From: Cryptomeria japonica
Taxonomy: Eukaryota; Streptophyta; Pinopsida; Cupressales; Cupressaceae
Assembly: GCF_030272615.1 (NCBI RefSeq)
Contig: NC_081411.1
Coordinates: forward strand, 838,044,136 to 838,108,135
Reading direction: 5' to 3'
DNA: 64,000 bases
Shown: one piece after another, positions 11,501-23,480 of the stretch
Numbering within the stretch: position 1 is the stretch's first letter
Layout: every line of letters starts with the position of its first letter
The notes under the pieces: model-generated
The model's input: only the letters and a program-made list of their open reading frames with translations
Databases searched by the model: none
What the model was told of the DNA's origin: nothing
Program-made: the position numbers and the translations under genes

Positions 11501-12280
11501 TGAAAGCACAAATAACATACAAGAAGCCAATGCATCAAGGACAAATATTGAGACCATAATCATAGTGGAAAGCCATTCGCTCACAAAGATACCAATCATG
11601 AGACATTGAGCAGGGGTAATAAAGGATAGTTTTACCAATAAGAGAAAAGGATTTTTAAGAATCATTCCTAGTCTAATGCATAAACAAAAGACCACATAAC
11701 TACCTATAGCAGTCATTGCAGTATACATATCAAAAGACATTATTGAAGAAAGTTTGAATAGTAGTTCAAAAGACTCAAAACTATGACAAAAACCTCTCAC
11801 ACAGACCTTAAGGCTATAAAAATAAAATCATTGATATGTATCATTGTATTAAGATATTAAGACAATCGTATAAGATAAACAATAACAGTCATGTTTTTAG
11901 CAAGTAGATGATTCCATGGTAATCTCAAGGGTATACACACACAAAATAAAAGACCTTATGCAACATGAAGGATAAATTGTAGTCCTTATTAGGCACAATT
12001 ACCTTGAATCAAAGGTCACAAGCACCATATGGAATAGTATCAAACCTAGGAGCATTGATTAAAGGTTTGGAGCAGACTTTAGAACCAGAACATCAAAGAT
12101 GAGTATATACAATGAAAGCTAAGGGATAAAGTAAGAGAAAAGTTTATGGTTATCTGACCATAGGTCAGGCAAACATGGGTTAGACCTCAATCATAGAGAG
12201 AAGTTCAATAAAAAGTATAGTGAGAATACATAAATACTTTCCTTAATACTATATGTATGCCATAAATGTGGTCTTCCACC
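8563..12280 (+). repeat. Putative left half of a very large gypsy LTR
   Basis: The segment starts TGTAAACACCTAAGG, close to the TGTAGACACCTAAA start of two other LTRs in the window. Removing the elements inserted at 12281-38077 joins it to 38078-40115, which ends in GACAACA just before a gypsy-type primer site. The reconstructed LTR would be about 5.75 kb. No gene is visible: apart from the CATATG array, 10161-12280 contains only scattered short frames. The start assignment rests on a short motif and no second LTR copy is in view, so this is an inference. Confidence 0.35.
9290..10160. repeat. CATATG/CCTAAGG tandem-and-inverted repeat array
   Basis: The array is built from CATATGACCCCTTAGGAC and its reverse complement in alternation. 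The anchor string TTCTAACACCATGTGTG, or TTATAACACCATGTGTG, recurs at about 9381, 9516, 9634, 9772, 9900 and 10018, with spacings of 135, 118, 138, 128 and 118 bases. Each unit therefore contains both orientations of the CCTTAGG-CATATG module and could fold into long hairpins. No gene lies in it. It looks like a local satellite inside an LTR. Confidence 0.9.
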
Positions 12281-12461
12281 TGCAAGAGGGAAAACACTTC
12301 AAACACGGCAATGAAGCATTGCATTAGATGTTAGAAATCAAAACACATGAATAGATTAAAAACTATTAAATTGACTCATTGTCCTCTATCTCTAAAAATC
12401 TCTAAGATTCAAGGTGGCCCTCACTTGGAAGAGCACTTGATCCTCAAGATGACAACCTAAG
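12281..12461 (-). repeat. TGTAGACACC-type LTR, inner end piece
   Basis: On the minus strand this piece ends TTTTCCCTCTTGCA, resembling the TTTTCCCCTCTTCA end of the related LTR at 58533-59487. It is separated from the rest of its LTR by the copia element at 12462-17282, whose CTAAG duplication marks the break. Confidence 0.55.
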
Positions 12462-13033
12462 TGCTAAGTCCTCGAGGAAACTGAGAGGGGGGGGGTGAAT
12501 CCATTGTCCAATAAATACAAACAAAAACTAACTTAACCAAACTTAATGCTTAATGTCGGTAGACAGTTTAACAGTTAATTGTAGTACCGATAAAGTTTAA
12601 TAGATGAAATGGAAAGACAAATAACATACACAACACATAATACAGTTATTTGTATGTGGTAACCCTATAAGGGGAAAAAACATGGTGGGAAACCTTACCC
12701 ACAATCATATGATACTACTGCAGATAGTATGTGTGTACAATATGGATTCTGCACATGCAAAAAGGCCAATTTCCTAGAGCTCACTGCTCAATAACAAAAT
12801 GGGAGTCACACTAACTACAAATGGATGGTTAAATCCAATGATAATGTACTACTCAAAGTAGCATCTTCATATGCTAGATTTAGTACCGGTTAAGCTTTGA
12901 TTTTCCTTCTTCCAACCTTCCTTCAATATTGAATGATGTTTGCGTGTATAGCTCTTCTTATATTCGCATATACCAAATATTACAACCTTATAAACCTTTT
13001 TTGCAATCCTATATCAATCTCATAAATGAGATC
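12462..13033 (-). repeat. Truncated 3' LTR of the copia element
   Basis: About 570 bases match 16235-16810 of the 5' LTR. Both copies carry a G-run then GTGAAT, CCAATAAATAC/A and CCCTATAAGGGGAAAAA. Similarity stops at CATAAATGAGATCTT, after which the sequence is reverse transcriptase coding DNA. The breakpoint is within about 5 bases of 13033. Confidence 0.9.
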
Positions 13034-13690
13034 TTTTGTGTATAGATTGTTGTCAACATTACCTTTAGTAAAACCAATCTTCAAAATATATTTGTCCAAT
13101 CTGGCATACCAAGCTCTAGGAGCTTGCTTCAATCCATATAAAGTTTTCCTTAACCTGAAAACCATATCTTTGTCATCTGTCAAAGAAAATCCATCAGGTT
13201 GTTCAATGTAAACTTCTTCTTCAAGATCACCATTCAAAAATGCACATTTAACATCCATTTGATATACTTTATAGTTCTTGTGTGCTGCAAAAGCCAAAAA
13301 TAATCTGGCTGCCTCAATTCTGGCTACCGGTGTAAAGGTTTCATTATAATTAATTTCTTCTTTCTATGAATATCCCTTACACACTAGTCTTTCTTTGTTT
13401 CTAATTACCTTACCATCTTCATTAATTTTATTTCTGAATACCCATTTAGTTCCAATTACATTTTTGTCTTTAGGCCGGGGAACTAATGTCCATGTGTTAT
13501 TCTTTTCAATTTGTTCCAATTCATCTTCCATAGCTTTAATCCAGTGTTTATCTTCACATGCATCATTAATTGATACTGGTTCAATTTGAGAAATAAGACA
13601 TACCTCTTCATTTGCCAGTCTTCCTCTAGTCATAACTCCTTGATACTTGTTCCCAATTATTTGATTTTTCAGAGTGATTCAATCTTACAT
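13034..13690 (-). pseudogene. Copia reverse transcriptase, N-terminal half
   Basis: The minus strand reads, in one frame with a stop near 13364: HWIKAMEDELEQIEKNNTW, then GTKWVFRNKINEDGKV, then VYQMDVKCAFLNGDLEEEVY and LRKTLYGLKQAPRAWY. These are the standard copia reverse-transcriptase blocks. The frame ends with NNLYTKD where the LTR begins, so the YVDD catalytic block and all of RNase H are gone. This is a true deletion, not a sequencing gap, because LTR sequence follows immediately. Confidence 0.93.
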
Positions 13691-13859
13691 AGCAGGGTGT
13701 CTTCACTTGCTGCTATTCTTCAGTCATTGTGGAATTATCAGATGATGCCGGTGTGACTGGATCAACATTCTATACCAGTGTTCTCATAGTAGGTTCATTT
13801 TTGATTATCTCAACTGTCGGTTTAGAATCTATAGACCTTCTAAACTGTTCATTAATCTT

Positions 13860-14560
13860 TAGATTTGCACTTTCAATGATTTTCTATAGTCTCTTATTAA
13901 AACATCTATATGCCTTTCTCTTAGATGAATAACCAAGAAATATTCCTTCATCAGTTCTAGGATCAAATTTTCCAATACACTCATCTCTTCTAATATAACA
14001 TTTACTTCCAAATATTCTAAAATATTTAAGGGTAGGAATATTACCAAACCATAGTTCATGAGGGGTCTTACCAGTTTCACCTTTGATGTCAACTCTATTG
14101 AATGTATAAACAATTGTATTAACTGCTTCTCTCCAATACACATGAGGTAGGTTTTCTTTTGATATCATGCTTCTAGCTGCATCCAAAATAGTTATGTTCT
14201 TTCTTTCCACAACTCCATTTTGGTGGGGTGTCTGAGGTGCTGATAACCATGTCTTAATTCCATTCACTTCACAGAATGTATTAAATTCCGTAGATGTGAA
14301 TTCACCTCCTTGATCTGATCCCAAACATTTGATTTTCTTACTGGTTTCATTCTCTACCATCACCTTGAATAGTTTGAATTTCCCAAAACCTTCTGATTTT
14401 TCCCTGAGAAAAGTAACCCAACACATTCTAGAATAGTCATCAATGATTAGCATAAAATATCTATCTCCTTGTAAAATTCTAGTTCTTGCTGGACCACATA
14501 AATCAATGTGAATTAAGTCAAGAACATTATTGCATTTCTCTCGTATACTCTTAAAAGTTG
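13860..14560 (-). pseudogene. Copia integrase core
   Basis: The block contains IDDYSRMCWVTFLREKSEGF, then CLGSDQGGEFTSTEFNTFC, then TPHQNGVVERKNITILDAAR, so the second catalytic Asp (SDQGGEF) and the Glu (VVERKN) are kept. Just upstream, DLIHIDLCGPARTRILQG at about 14470-14530 supplies the first Asp region. Downstream FGSKCYIRRD and GIFLGYSSKRKAYRCFN are the usual C-terminal copia integrase motifs. A frame change near 13880 and the missing partners make it non-functional. Confidence 0.92.
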
Positions 14561-14567
14561 CTCTAAC

Positions 14568-15115
14568 TTATTTTCCAAATTGACATTCCTTACATATCAG
14601 ATTGTGAGGCTTAACAATCTTAGGTAAATCTCTTACAACCTTAATTGTACTGATCTTCACAATATAATCAAAATTTACATGACACAGTCTCGTATGCCAT
14701 AACCAACTTTTATCAACATGTGCAATCAAGCATGTCTTTTCATTGTTATTCAAATGAAAGATGTTACCTCTAGTCTGATTACCGGTTGCAATTTCCAAAC
14801 CAGTTTTGTTCATGATTTTGCATTTACCATTCTTGAATTGTAATTGGAATCCCTTTTCATCTAATTGACCAACACTCAAAAGATTATGTTTCAAACCTTC
14901 AACATAGTAAACATTATTAATATTATTCTTACCATCAAAAGATATAGTGCCTTTTCCTTTGATCAAACAAGCTTTGTGATCTCCAAATCTTACTAGACCT
15001 CCATTATATTCCTAAAAAGTTAAGAATTTGCTCTTATCACCAATCATATGATGTGAACATTCAAAATCAATAATCCATTCATCTTTATCTTCAATTTTAG
15101 CTACCAGGGCCTTCT
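14568..15115 (-). pseudogene. Copia protease and pre-integrase zinc domain
   Basis: At about 15060-15080 the minus strand reads WIIDFECSHHMIGDKSKF. The normal copia protease has DSGCSHHM here, so Ser and Gly of the active-site triplet are changed and the protease would be dead. Then follow YYVEGLKHNLLSVGQL and the pre-integrase zinc motif WHTRLCHVNFDYI with NLICKECQFGK. A stop lies near 15010. Confidence 0.88.
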
Positions 15116-16177
15116 CTACCAGTTGAATAGTAGGTTCCGATCTGTTATAGCAATAAAATCCCATCCATTGTCTATTGGTTCCTCATTAGAATCATCAGTA
15201 ACTCCTTCATCAGCATAGTAACATGAGTTGTCTCTATTCTTCTTAAATCTGTATCTTATATATTCAAGGTTAGGCTTATATGTTCTTTTAGCTTCTTCAT
15301 TCAATCTTGCATGTCTATCAGGACACCTAGAAGTCATATGACCAATCTTATTGCAATTAAAACATTTAAATGGTGCTTTACCTTCATACTTACTTCCAAC
15401 TGGACCTTTAGGCATTTTCCTTGCAAATAATGCTTCAAGCTCTTCCAGTTCTTCATTCTCCTTTCTAATTTCTTCAAGTTCTCTTGCATAAAAGGATTTC
15501 CAATCAGATTTATCAAATGATGATGATGATGCCTTGAAAGCCAAATGTATCTTAATAGTAGCAACATGACCAAATTCCTCAAGTTCAAAAGCTGAAAGTT
15601 TTCCAACCAAAGTGTCTCTAGATACTAATGCATTAGGCATTGTTCTCAATTAATTAATAGCAGTTACTTTCATTTTATATGCCAGTGGCAAAGCTCTTAA
15701 AACTTTAGAAACAATTTCATCTTCACTTAAGGTTCCTCCACAATATTGTATACCCAAAACAATTTCATTTACTCTTTCCATAAAAGCAGAAATTCTTTCA
15801 TCTTCTTCCATATTTAGATTTTCATACTTGACTCGGAAGCATTCCAATTTTGTAATTTTGACTGTGGTATCACCTTCATTCAATGTTTCCAACTTATCCC
15901 AAATAAATTTAGTAGTAGATCTATCTAATAATCACATGATTTGTTGATCTGATAACGCGCTCAAAAGTGCTTCTCTTGCTTTGCAATCATTTTCCTCATC
16001 TTTAGCCAAGGTTGGTGGAATAGGTTGACCTTGAGTAAGAACAACAATGCCATTCTTTGTAACAATCCAAATGTCTTTCCCAATGAAATTCAAATGAGTC
16101 TCCATCTTGATCTTCCATATGCCATAGTTGTTTCCATCAAGCTTCAGACTATCCTTCTTGAAATAGTTAGAAGACAT
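15116..16177 (-). pseudogene. Copia gag
   Basis: Gag starts at 16177 (MSSNYFKKDSLKLDGNNYGI), about 44 bases after the primer site. It continues through LETLNEGDTTVKITKLE, MEEDERISAFMERVNEIVLG and LSEDEIVSKVLRALP. The nucleocapsid knuckle is CFNCNKIGHMTSRC (CX2CX4HX4C intact, about 15320-15365). In-frame stops at about 15932 and 15650 split it into three pieces. The protein is collinear with the gag at 43202-44135. Confidence 0.92.
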
Positions 16178-16220
16178 TGGATCTCCTCAAGCTATTAAAC
16201 TTCTGTAAAAAGAGGACTAG

Positions 16221-16232
16221 GCTCTGATACCA
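16221..16232 (-). promoter_or_regulatory. Primer-binding site, initiator-Met type
   Basis: The minus strand reads TGGTATCAGAGC, an exact match to the plant initiator-Met primer site. It lies two bases from the LTR end. Confidence 0.95.
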
Positions 16233-16234
16233 AT

Positions 16235-17282
16235 TGTTAGGTCCTAGAGGCAACTGAGAGGGTGGGGGGGGGAGGGGGTGAATTAGTTGTCCAATAAATA
16301 AAAACCAAAACTAGCTTAACCAAACTTTAATGCCGGTAGACAATTTAACAATTAATTATAGTACCGGTAAAGTTTAATGCATGAAACCAAAAGAAAAATA
16401 ACAAACACAACACAAAATACAGTTATTTGTATGTGGAAACCCTATAAGGGGAAAAACCACAGTGGGAAACCTTACCCATAATCAGATGATACTACTACAA
16501 ATAGTATGTGTGTACAATATGGAGTCTGCACATTCAGAAATGCCAACTGCCTAGAGCTCACTGCTCAATCACAAAATGGGAGTCACACTGACTACAATTG
16601 GATGGTTAAATCCAATGATACTATACTATTCAAAGTAGCATCTTCATATGTTGGATTCAGTATTGGTTAAGCTCTGATTTGCCTTCTTCAAACCTTCCTT
16701 TAACTTTGAATGACGTCTGCATGTATAGCTCTTCTTATATTCGCATATACCAAATATTACAACCTTATAAACCATTTTCACAATCCTATATCAATCTCAT
16801 AAATGAGATCTTACATTTATACCATAACCTAAGACCAAATGTGTAGGTCATCTCACAAAAAGATATTACAATAAAATCAATTACAAATGAATCAATATGC
16901 GATGCATGATGTCGGCTCAATGCATTTACAATAATAATAAATCATCTTCATGACATGCTGTGCTGATCTGGATTAGATATGCTTGTCAGTCCATAACCTA
17001 GACCTATTTGCCGGTAACAACAAATATGCAAACCCAATTATACCAATGAATAAATCACCAAAACAAAGTGTCCAAACAATGTCTTCAACATAACCAAGTA
17101 ATCTCCAAGTCATTTCAACTGTCGGTGAACATTATAACCTACCGGTGAACTAGATACAGGTGACTGTGTATAAGTTATTGATCATGCCAGTGAACATGAC
17201 CAAAGATATCCAAGTGTTGATAAGTGTTGACAAGTGTTGAAATCAATGACAAAACCATATCAACATATTCAAAATACCAACA
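16235..17282 (-). repeat. 5' LTR of the copia element
   Basis: 1,048 bases, TGTTGGTATTTTG to CCTAACA on the minus strand. The TG/CA termini, the adjoining primer site and the CTAAG duplication at its outer edge all agree. It has a G-rich stretch near its inner end at about 16262-16280. Confidence 0.95.
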
Positions 17283-17736
17283 CTAAGAACAAGTTATATA
17301 TAAAATGCTACTAGAATCGAAATGGATGCAATTAGGACTCTAGTTAGTGATAAGAGATGAAGATGAAGATGAAGGATGCAAGGTAGGTGATTAGGATACA
17401 AATTATATTCCAAATTGAAAGCTAAGTATGCTATGTGAGTTATTTAAACTAAGATGAGATTGCAAAACTTATAAAAGAAATGAAATTAAGCTAAGATGGA
17501 AGATGAAAATGCAACTAAAAGAAGCTAAACTATGTGCTATGGATGCTTGCGGATGACATTGATGCTTGGTGATGACAACTAAAGCTCCTTAACCTGCAAT
17601 GTGACTATAATTTTGATGCACAAAAGACATGATGAATTGAAGAAGGAATGGGCTCTATTTATAGGGAAAATAGACAAATGGATGGCTGAGATTGAGTAAT
17701 CTCAACAATGGCTAGGATTTAAAGTTATAAATCTAT
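17283..17736 (-). repeat. TGTAGACACC-type LTR, middle piece
   Basis: This 454-base piece lies between the copia element and the 19.4 kb gypsy element. Joined to 37138-38077 and 12281-12461 it makes one LTR of about 1.57 kb read on the minus strand. It contains a good TATA motif at 17655-17663 and no gene. Confidence 0.6.
17655..17663 (-). promoter_or_regulatory. Probable LTR TATA box
   Basis: The minus strand reads CCCTATAAATAGAGCCC, a textbook plant LTR TATA box. It is about 1 kb from the reconstructed LTR start, consistent with a long U3. Confidence 0.6.
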
Positions 17737-18671
17737 TGTCTTCAAAATCTGGTTCCCTTTAACATCCTTATAATAATTTGATTAAACTCAGTGCAGAAGA
17801 GACATCAAAGATAAAGAAATTCTCAAGACAACATATGACAAGGTTTGATTGAACCTCCTACACTTCAGAATTGCTTAGAGCCCAGGTGGGTATACCTTTG
17901 TGAATTGAATTCACATTTTCAAACATAAACCCATAGCAAACTAGTCCAGAAAACCAGTGGATCTATTCACCTTGAAATAAACTGAAAACAAAGAATGGAA
18001 ATTATACTTAAATTCAGTATTTCGATCAACAAAACATACAATAAACAACTTCAATTAATACCAGTGCCTTATCCAAGGTCATAGAGTCATCTAAACTCAG
18101 ATAATACTCCTCAAACAAAACATTTTTATGTGTCCCATTGGCTTGGTTTATATTAATCCTTGTATATGCCTGACACCTACAAGAATTCAAGCATTCCAAA
18201 CTAAGCTATGGTCATCAAAATTCAAAGTCTCTTCCAAAGAGTTTACTGGTATGAGTTATCCCTACATCTTTAATTTCCCTCCTAAAGAGAAAAGCTAACA
18301 AACACTTCTACTAAAATTGCTTTGCAATACCATTCAAACAGAATAACCCTGGATTATTCAGAATGAAACAATAAATTTTTTTGTAAAAACACTTGAAGAA
18401 AACACAAAGCTTTACTCAAAACCGATGGTATATATATTGATATTTAGTTCAAGAAATATTACAAGAAATTTTGAGTATCCTCCATTAGACTTAGAAAAGC
18501 TCAGATAAATTTCTGTAGCGTTTTCTTACAATCCTTTTGCGATCTCCTCTCCTCTAGTCCTGGTATCCATTTATAACAACATGGATGCACAAAGCTTCAG
18601 ACTTCTCGAGGAGAGTTTGTTACAATCATTTCTTTCAAAATAAAGAGGTTACAAGCTTTTCGGAAAAACAG

Positions 18672-21600
18672 TTACAAGCTCTTTTCGGCCTCTACAGTTT
18701 CTTCAACAAGTTGTTCAGTTGTAACCTCTTCTACTTTTTCAGGGGTGCTCTCTGACTGTTCTGGATCATGGGTGGCATATTTAGTTGTCCACTCACCATA
18801 CACTTCTTCTGTCGGCCATGAGAAATTAATCACTTTATCTTTAGTCTTAGTCAACCTTTTCCAAGAATTTCTCATTTTGTTGACTTCTGAATTGAGAAAA
18901 CCATAATGTGACTTAATTTTCTCTATCTCTTCTATTGTTACAACAAAGAAAGAAGCATCATTAAGATCAATAATTCCTTTAACTCTTGCTGACAATTTAG
19001 CTTCTATCTCCTTGAGCCACATTTGTTTGTCCTTTAATTGATCCGGGCTAGCAAAAACTCCTGGGAGCAACTCAAAAACTTGATCAGTGTACTCCTTCTT
19101 GCACAAATTAACCTTCCTATCCACTTTATCCACCTCTGCTGCTAATTGTACTAAGACTTTAGCAACATCAGAAGTGGATTTGATGATGGGATTGGCCCTT
19201 GCCTCATCGCAAGATACACACATAAACTCTCAATCTTGCTCCCTAGGCCTCCATTTATCAAAAATAGGTGTCAAAATGTCCTTGTCTCTCCTGAGCTCAT
19301 TCCATATATCCATAATTTTACCTACATTGTTATAGAGCAATGAGGCATTTATTGTATCTGCAAAACTAGAAATTGTATCTCTTACTCTCTCCTCATACTT
19401 CTTTGCATATAAGGCCTGAGCCTGTTTCAAGTTTTCCAATTCTTGAGGAGTAATTTCAACCATTTGAGAGCTGGAGGGTGCTGGAGATGGTGGAAACTCA
19501 ATGATAGGGCTAGTAGGTGGAGGTCTTGCAGGAGAAGAGGAAATCATCATTATTGAAGACTCACCTTGATGGTATTGTCCAGTCAACTGGCTCTACAGCT
19601 TGGCAATGATGCTATCCTTGCCTCTTACCTCCTCCTTGGCATTGTTGTAGGCCTTCAAAACTATTTCCAACTTAACTTGGAGGGCCTCTTTCTCTTTGGC
19701 TTCCTTCTGTACTACTGCAACACTAAATTTTGTAGTCTCTAACACAGTGCTAGCAGCCTCCACTGCCCCTGTACTCTGCACTCTCTTCACCATCATTCCA
19801 CCAAGGTAACTTGACCCTGGGGTGTCTTTACTTTTCTTACTCACATTTCTCTTGAGAGACCACATGATGAGTGCAGCATTGTCCTTATTGAAAGTAATCC
19901 CCTCCTTGGGTTTAGTCTCTTTTCTCACTACATCTAGTACCGGGGCATCTACTATATCCCATTTGGGTAAGATAAGCACTCCAGCTTGTGCTACCATATC
20001 TCTTCCTTGCTCAGGGGTGATGGTTTTGAATTCTTCCATCATCTCTTGCTTTATTTCCTCTTCCACCAAGGCTAGATCTTTATTGGGTTGCTCAGCTTTT
20101 CTCCTTTCACATTTAGCATGATATTTATCTATGTGTTGTTTCCATATAAATTGCATAAATGCTTCTGATGTGACAAAATTGTTATCAGCTAAAAAGGCAC
20201 TACTTGCTTGTTTTATCTCAAGATCCCCTAGACTACCTAACTGTAGGATTTCCTCAGCTGCTGCTTTCTCATTTCCTATATGGATAGGGGATTGGGATGG
20301 GGAATAGAAAGGTGTATCTGATTGTACTTCTTTCTCCACCCTTTTCTTCTTTGTTCTTTCTTGGATGTCAATGACATCTTGTATCTTCCTCTTTCCTTTG
20401 GAGGTAGAGGGCTCCCCTCTTGTAGGCATCAACACACTATAGCTGGATTTCTTATGCAGTGTGTAATCACCAAGAGGGATTGCCTTGCTGCAAGCTGACC
20501 TACTTAGGATCATTCTTGCCTTCTTAGGGTTTCTCTTGATTACAGCTTCCCTCTTCTCCTTCAGTGTTTGCATCACATCTTCAAAGCAAACAATCAAAAA
20601 CTTTATTTTCTCTTCCAGTGGGAAAAAGCTAGACAATGGGTCATAGCTAGCATCAAACTAATGCACAAAATCCAAGGCTTTCTTATAAGCCACCCATTTC
20701 TCTTTCCTTAGCTCCTGCTCATCTAGATCAAATTCATTTCTGATGAGGTCTTCAGGAAACTAGAATTGATGAGGCCTACCTCTGCATGCTACCTTCTTCC
20801 TAAACATACCATTGAAGAAGTCTTCTGGATCAGCACACCTGGACACTGCAGTGGACAAATGATAAGGCTTGAGGAAATCCTCAAAGCAATTTCAGCCTCC
20901 TTTTGTTACTACAAATTGGTGAGCTATGGTAGCTGTAGGGAAAATAGTCCCTTTACCCCTGCCTGTTAACTCTGCCTCTTGTAAGCCACCAATTTGTCTA
21001 AGGATCTCTGCGATTCCTACTTTGAGAGGGACCTGGTACGGTAGCAAAAATGGGGTGCCTCTGAAACTAAACACTCTAAAAATTGTGGAGACTGGATACA
21101 AATAAATGTCACTCCAATTATGAACAATTTTTATGTTCTCTACGAATTCTTTTGGTCTTATGAATTCTCGAAGAACTTTGGGGATTCTTGGGTTCTCAGA
21201 GTAGAGGAGAGTCCTTATCTTGGATGCAAAATATTTATCAAACTTCAAAAAACTGGCATCCTCTCTGTCCCATGACAACACAGTACTCCATAATTGTACC
21301 GACATTTTTTCTCCTTCCTTCTCCTTAACAAGGTCTAGTCCACTAGCAAAGTAATCACCACCTTTGAAGAGAAAAAGATACATCAGGAGTGAGTACCATC
21401 CGAAAGGCCTATCCACCTTTCCATTCTTGATTCCTATTAACCCTCCATGAATAGCATCAGCAATATAAGAGGCATAATCAAATGTAGTTGCAAGAGAAGG
21501 ATTCAAAATCTGAGCAATCATTAACAAGTAATGATTCGGCATATTTTCTTCAACATCTTCTCCCAAAACTTGGCAAAGTGCCCAATACATTCCTTTAGCC

Positions 21601-22210
21601 CTCAGGGTGAACATACTTAATGAAAAGGGCTCTTGTGTGTTGGGTCCTACAACTGTTAACCCTCCTATTTTAACAAAAAATTCTTTGAGAGGCCCATTCT
21701 TGAGATGACTCCTCTGTGTGCCATAAATTTGGGTTAATGATGTGAAATTTATAGGTTCTAGAAAATTGGTGAACTCATTAAGCCCAAAAGCTATCTAAAC
21801 TCCTCAGCATTAATCTCAACAAGGGTTTTCCCATTTACATCCCAAATGCTTCTTGTGACTAGATCATAGTTGAGCGCAATTTGGGTCAGCAAATCTTTGT
21901 CCATAAATACCCCTGGGACAACTAATTTCCCGACATCTAATTCCCAGATACTGTTTTGCGGGGTAGGAGAGTTTCTCATTCCGAATCCAACTTTAAACAA
22001 CCCCAACCTAGAGAATCCAACCTGTGGGTCTCTCAACCAGTTACCCTTGTCATATAATCCTTCTCCTATCTTTAAACGAGGAGCCTTGGGCACTAACTCT
22101 TTTGCCTTTGAAGCCTGATTAGTTGACAACGTCAACTATTCTAAAAAATCATCACAGACACGCCTTTCTGAATAGTTAACTTTGCCAAAAAATTCTCTTT
22201 TAGGAGCCAT
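18672..22210 (-). pseudogene. LTR-encoded ORF of unknown function (3' LTR copy)
   Basis: The start is MAPKREF at 22210 and the end is the stop at 18672. It is not a family I recognise. Visible order: a globular N-terminal part (LKIGEGLYDKGNWLRDPQVG; RGTPFLLPYQVPLKVG); a middle linker rich in Ser, Lys and Pro with a nuclear-signal-like KGKRKIQ and TKKKRVEK; a Glu/Lys-rich helix (KEAKEKEALQVKLEIVLKAY) and a second helical stretch (LENLKQAQALYAKKYEERV); a Cys pair (CVSC); and an acidic tail ending EKSL. Breaks: TAG at about 22136, a 1-base deletion near 21785, further stops near 20755, 20658, 19590 and 19225. Relative to the other copy 102 bases are missing near 20232, keeping frame. Confidence 0.75.
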
Positions 22211-22610
22211 TTTGAAAACGTAAGAAATGAATACCACTGCTAAACAATTCTGTGATGAATCAATTATCTTATCTAAAACACTACACAGGAATTGCTATAC
22301 AAGAATATGAGAGAACCTATTCTTCACTTGAAGGAATTTTCTCTGCAACTGAACCGACTTGCTCTGTACCTGAAGAAAATAACTCTGCATCTACTCTTCT
22401 GCAAAATCCTTTAAAAGATATCTTCACCCGGTTGATAGGAAATCAAATATTTGTACTCAGGGCCTTAACTAAAACATTGATTCTGCATGCTTCGGCCGTC
22501 CCTTCAAAATTGAATTCATATGAGAATTCATATTTTTCGCTCCAACAGGTCACAACGTTCCTGCAAGTGTTTCATTTTTCTCTTTTGCAACTTCACGAAG
22601 CGTAACTATT

Positions 22611-23480
22611 GGGCATCTTACCCTTGCGAAATAGCGTCTTCCGTCCGATCAAAAGAAACTTGATCGAGCGTTAGATTAACCAACAACTTTGGCTCCACGC
22701 CGGGTCCCACTTCTCTATTGGCTATATGGTACCACGTGGTGCCTAACCATTGGCCTTGAAATTTCCTTTGCATTCCACTGGATACTAGCTGTGTGTCTTT
22801 CTTTTATACTGCTGGTTCAACCTTGGCGGGCCCACAATTTTCTTCTTAGACCACATGTCACCGAACATGTGGACGGCTCTCTTGCACTCTCGCTATTTCG
22901 TGGGCTATAAAGAATGAGCATCTTACCCTTGTGAAATAGTGCAGGCCATCATATCATCTCTTAAGTTGATCAACGTTTAATCATCTGAAAAGGCTCTCGG
23001 GAGAGGTGGGCCCACTGACTCACTGTGAACACTTGGCATCCAGTCACCTTTGGAGCTAACTTGTCATGTTTTCATTGGCCGAGAAAAAACCACAGGGCCC
23101 CAACAAACTCGTAATAGCTGTATCCTCCAGGGCCACCAGCATGACACGTGGACGGCTCTTGTGCACTCTCACTATTTCACGGGCTATAAAGACCGAGCAT
23201 CTTACCCTTGTGAAATAGCACAGGCCGTTGGATCATCTCTTATGTTGATCAAATTTTAATCATCTGAAAAGGCTCTCGGGAGAGGTGGGCCCGCTGACTC
23301 ACTATGAACACCTGGCGTCCAGTCACCTTTGGAGCTGACTTGTCACATTTTCATTGGCCGAGAAAAAACCACGGGGCTCCAGTAAGTTATTGATAGCTGT
23401 ACCCGCTAGGTCATCTCCATCTGCGACCTGACTCACCTCTGGGGCCCGCCTTTTAGCCTTTAATCCTAACTCGCTGACTG
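22611..23480. repeat. About 280-300 bp tandem repeats in the giant LTR (three units)
   Basis: The string GAGCATCTTACCCTTG-x-GAAATAG recurs at about 22611 (GGGCATC form), 22916 and 23195. The last two units are 279 bases apart and share GGCTCTCGGGAGAGGTGGGC and CACCTTTGGAGCT. The first unit (305 bases) is more diverged. The other LTR has only two units (36119, 36398), again 279 bases apart. The block lies upstream of the LTR ORF and may be a promoter or enhancer repeat. Confidence 0.88.

Larger units (their letters stand above)
12462..17282 (-). mobile_element. Ty1/copia element with internal deletion, TSD CTAAG
   Basis: A perfect 5-base duplication CTAAG lies at 12457-12461 and 17283-17287. 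Order on the minus strand: 5' LTR (16235-17282), initiator-Met primer site, gag, protease, integrase, part of reverse transcriptase, then directly the outer part of the 3' LTR. The end of reverse transcriptase, the RNase H, the purine tract and about 470 bases of the 3' LTR are missing. Coding parts contain several stops. The gag is clearly related to that of the copia element at 41942. Confidence 0.95.

Noticed and set aside
11447-11800. 117-codon open frame on the minus strand with hydrophobic residues
   Set aside because: It lies in a region otherwise explained as LTR-like DNA, has no recognisable domain and no upstream signals. Hydrophobic translation is expected from AT-rich DNA.
19822-20121. 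Open frames on the plus strand opposite the LTR ORF
   Set aside because: They are shadows of the minus-strand coding region; the opposite strand has the coherent protein in both LTR copies.
22689-22910. Plus-strand hydrophobic open frame in the giant LTR
   Set aside because: It falls in a unit of the tandem repeat and is absent from the other LTR copy.
22905-22912. CTATAAAG motifs in the 280-base repeats as plus-strand TATA boxes
   Set aside because: The element is read on the minus strand and no plus-strand gene follows; the match is short.
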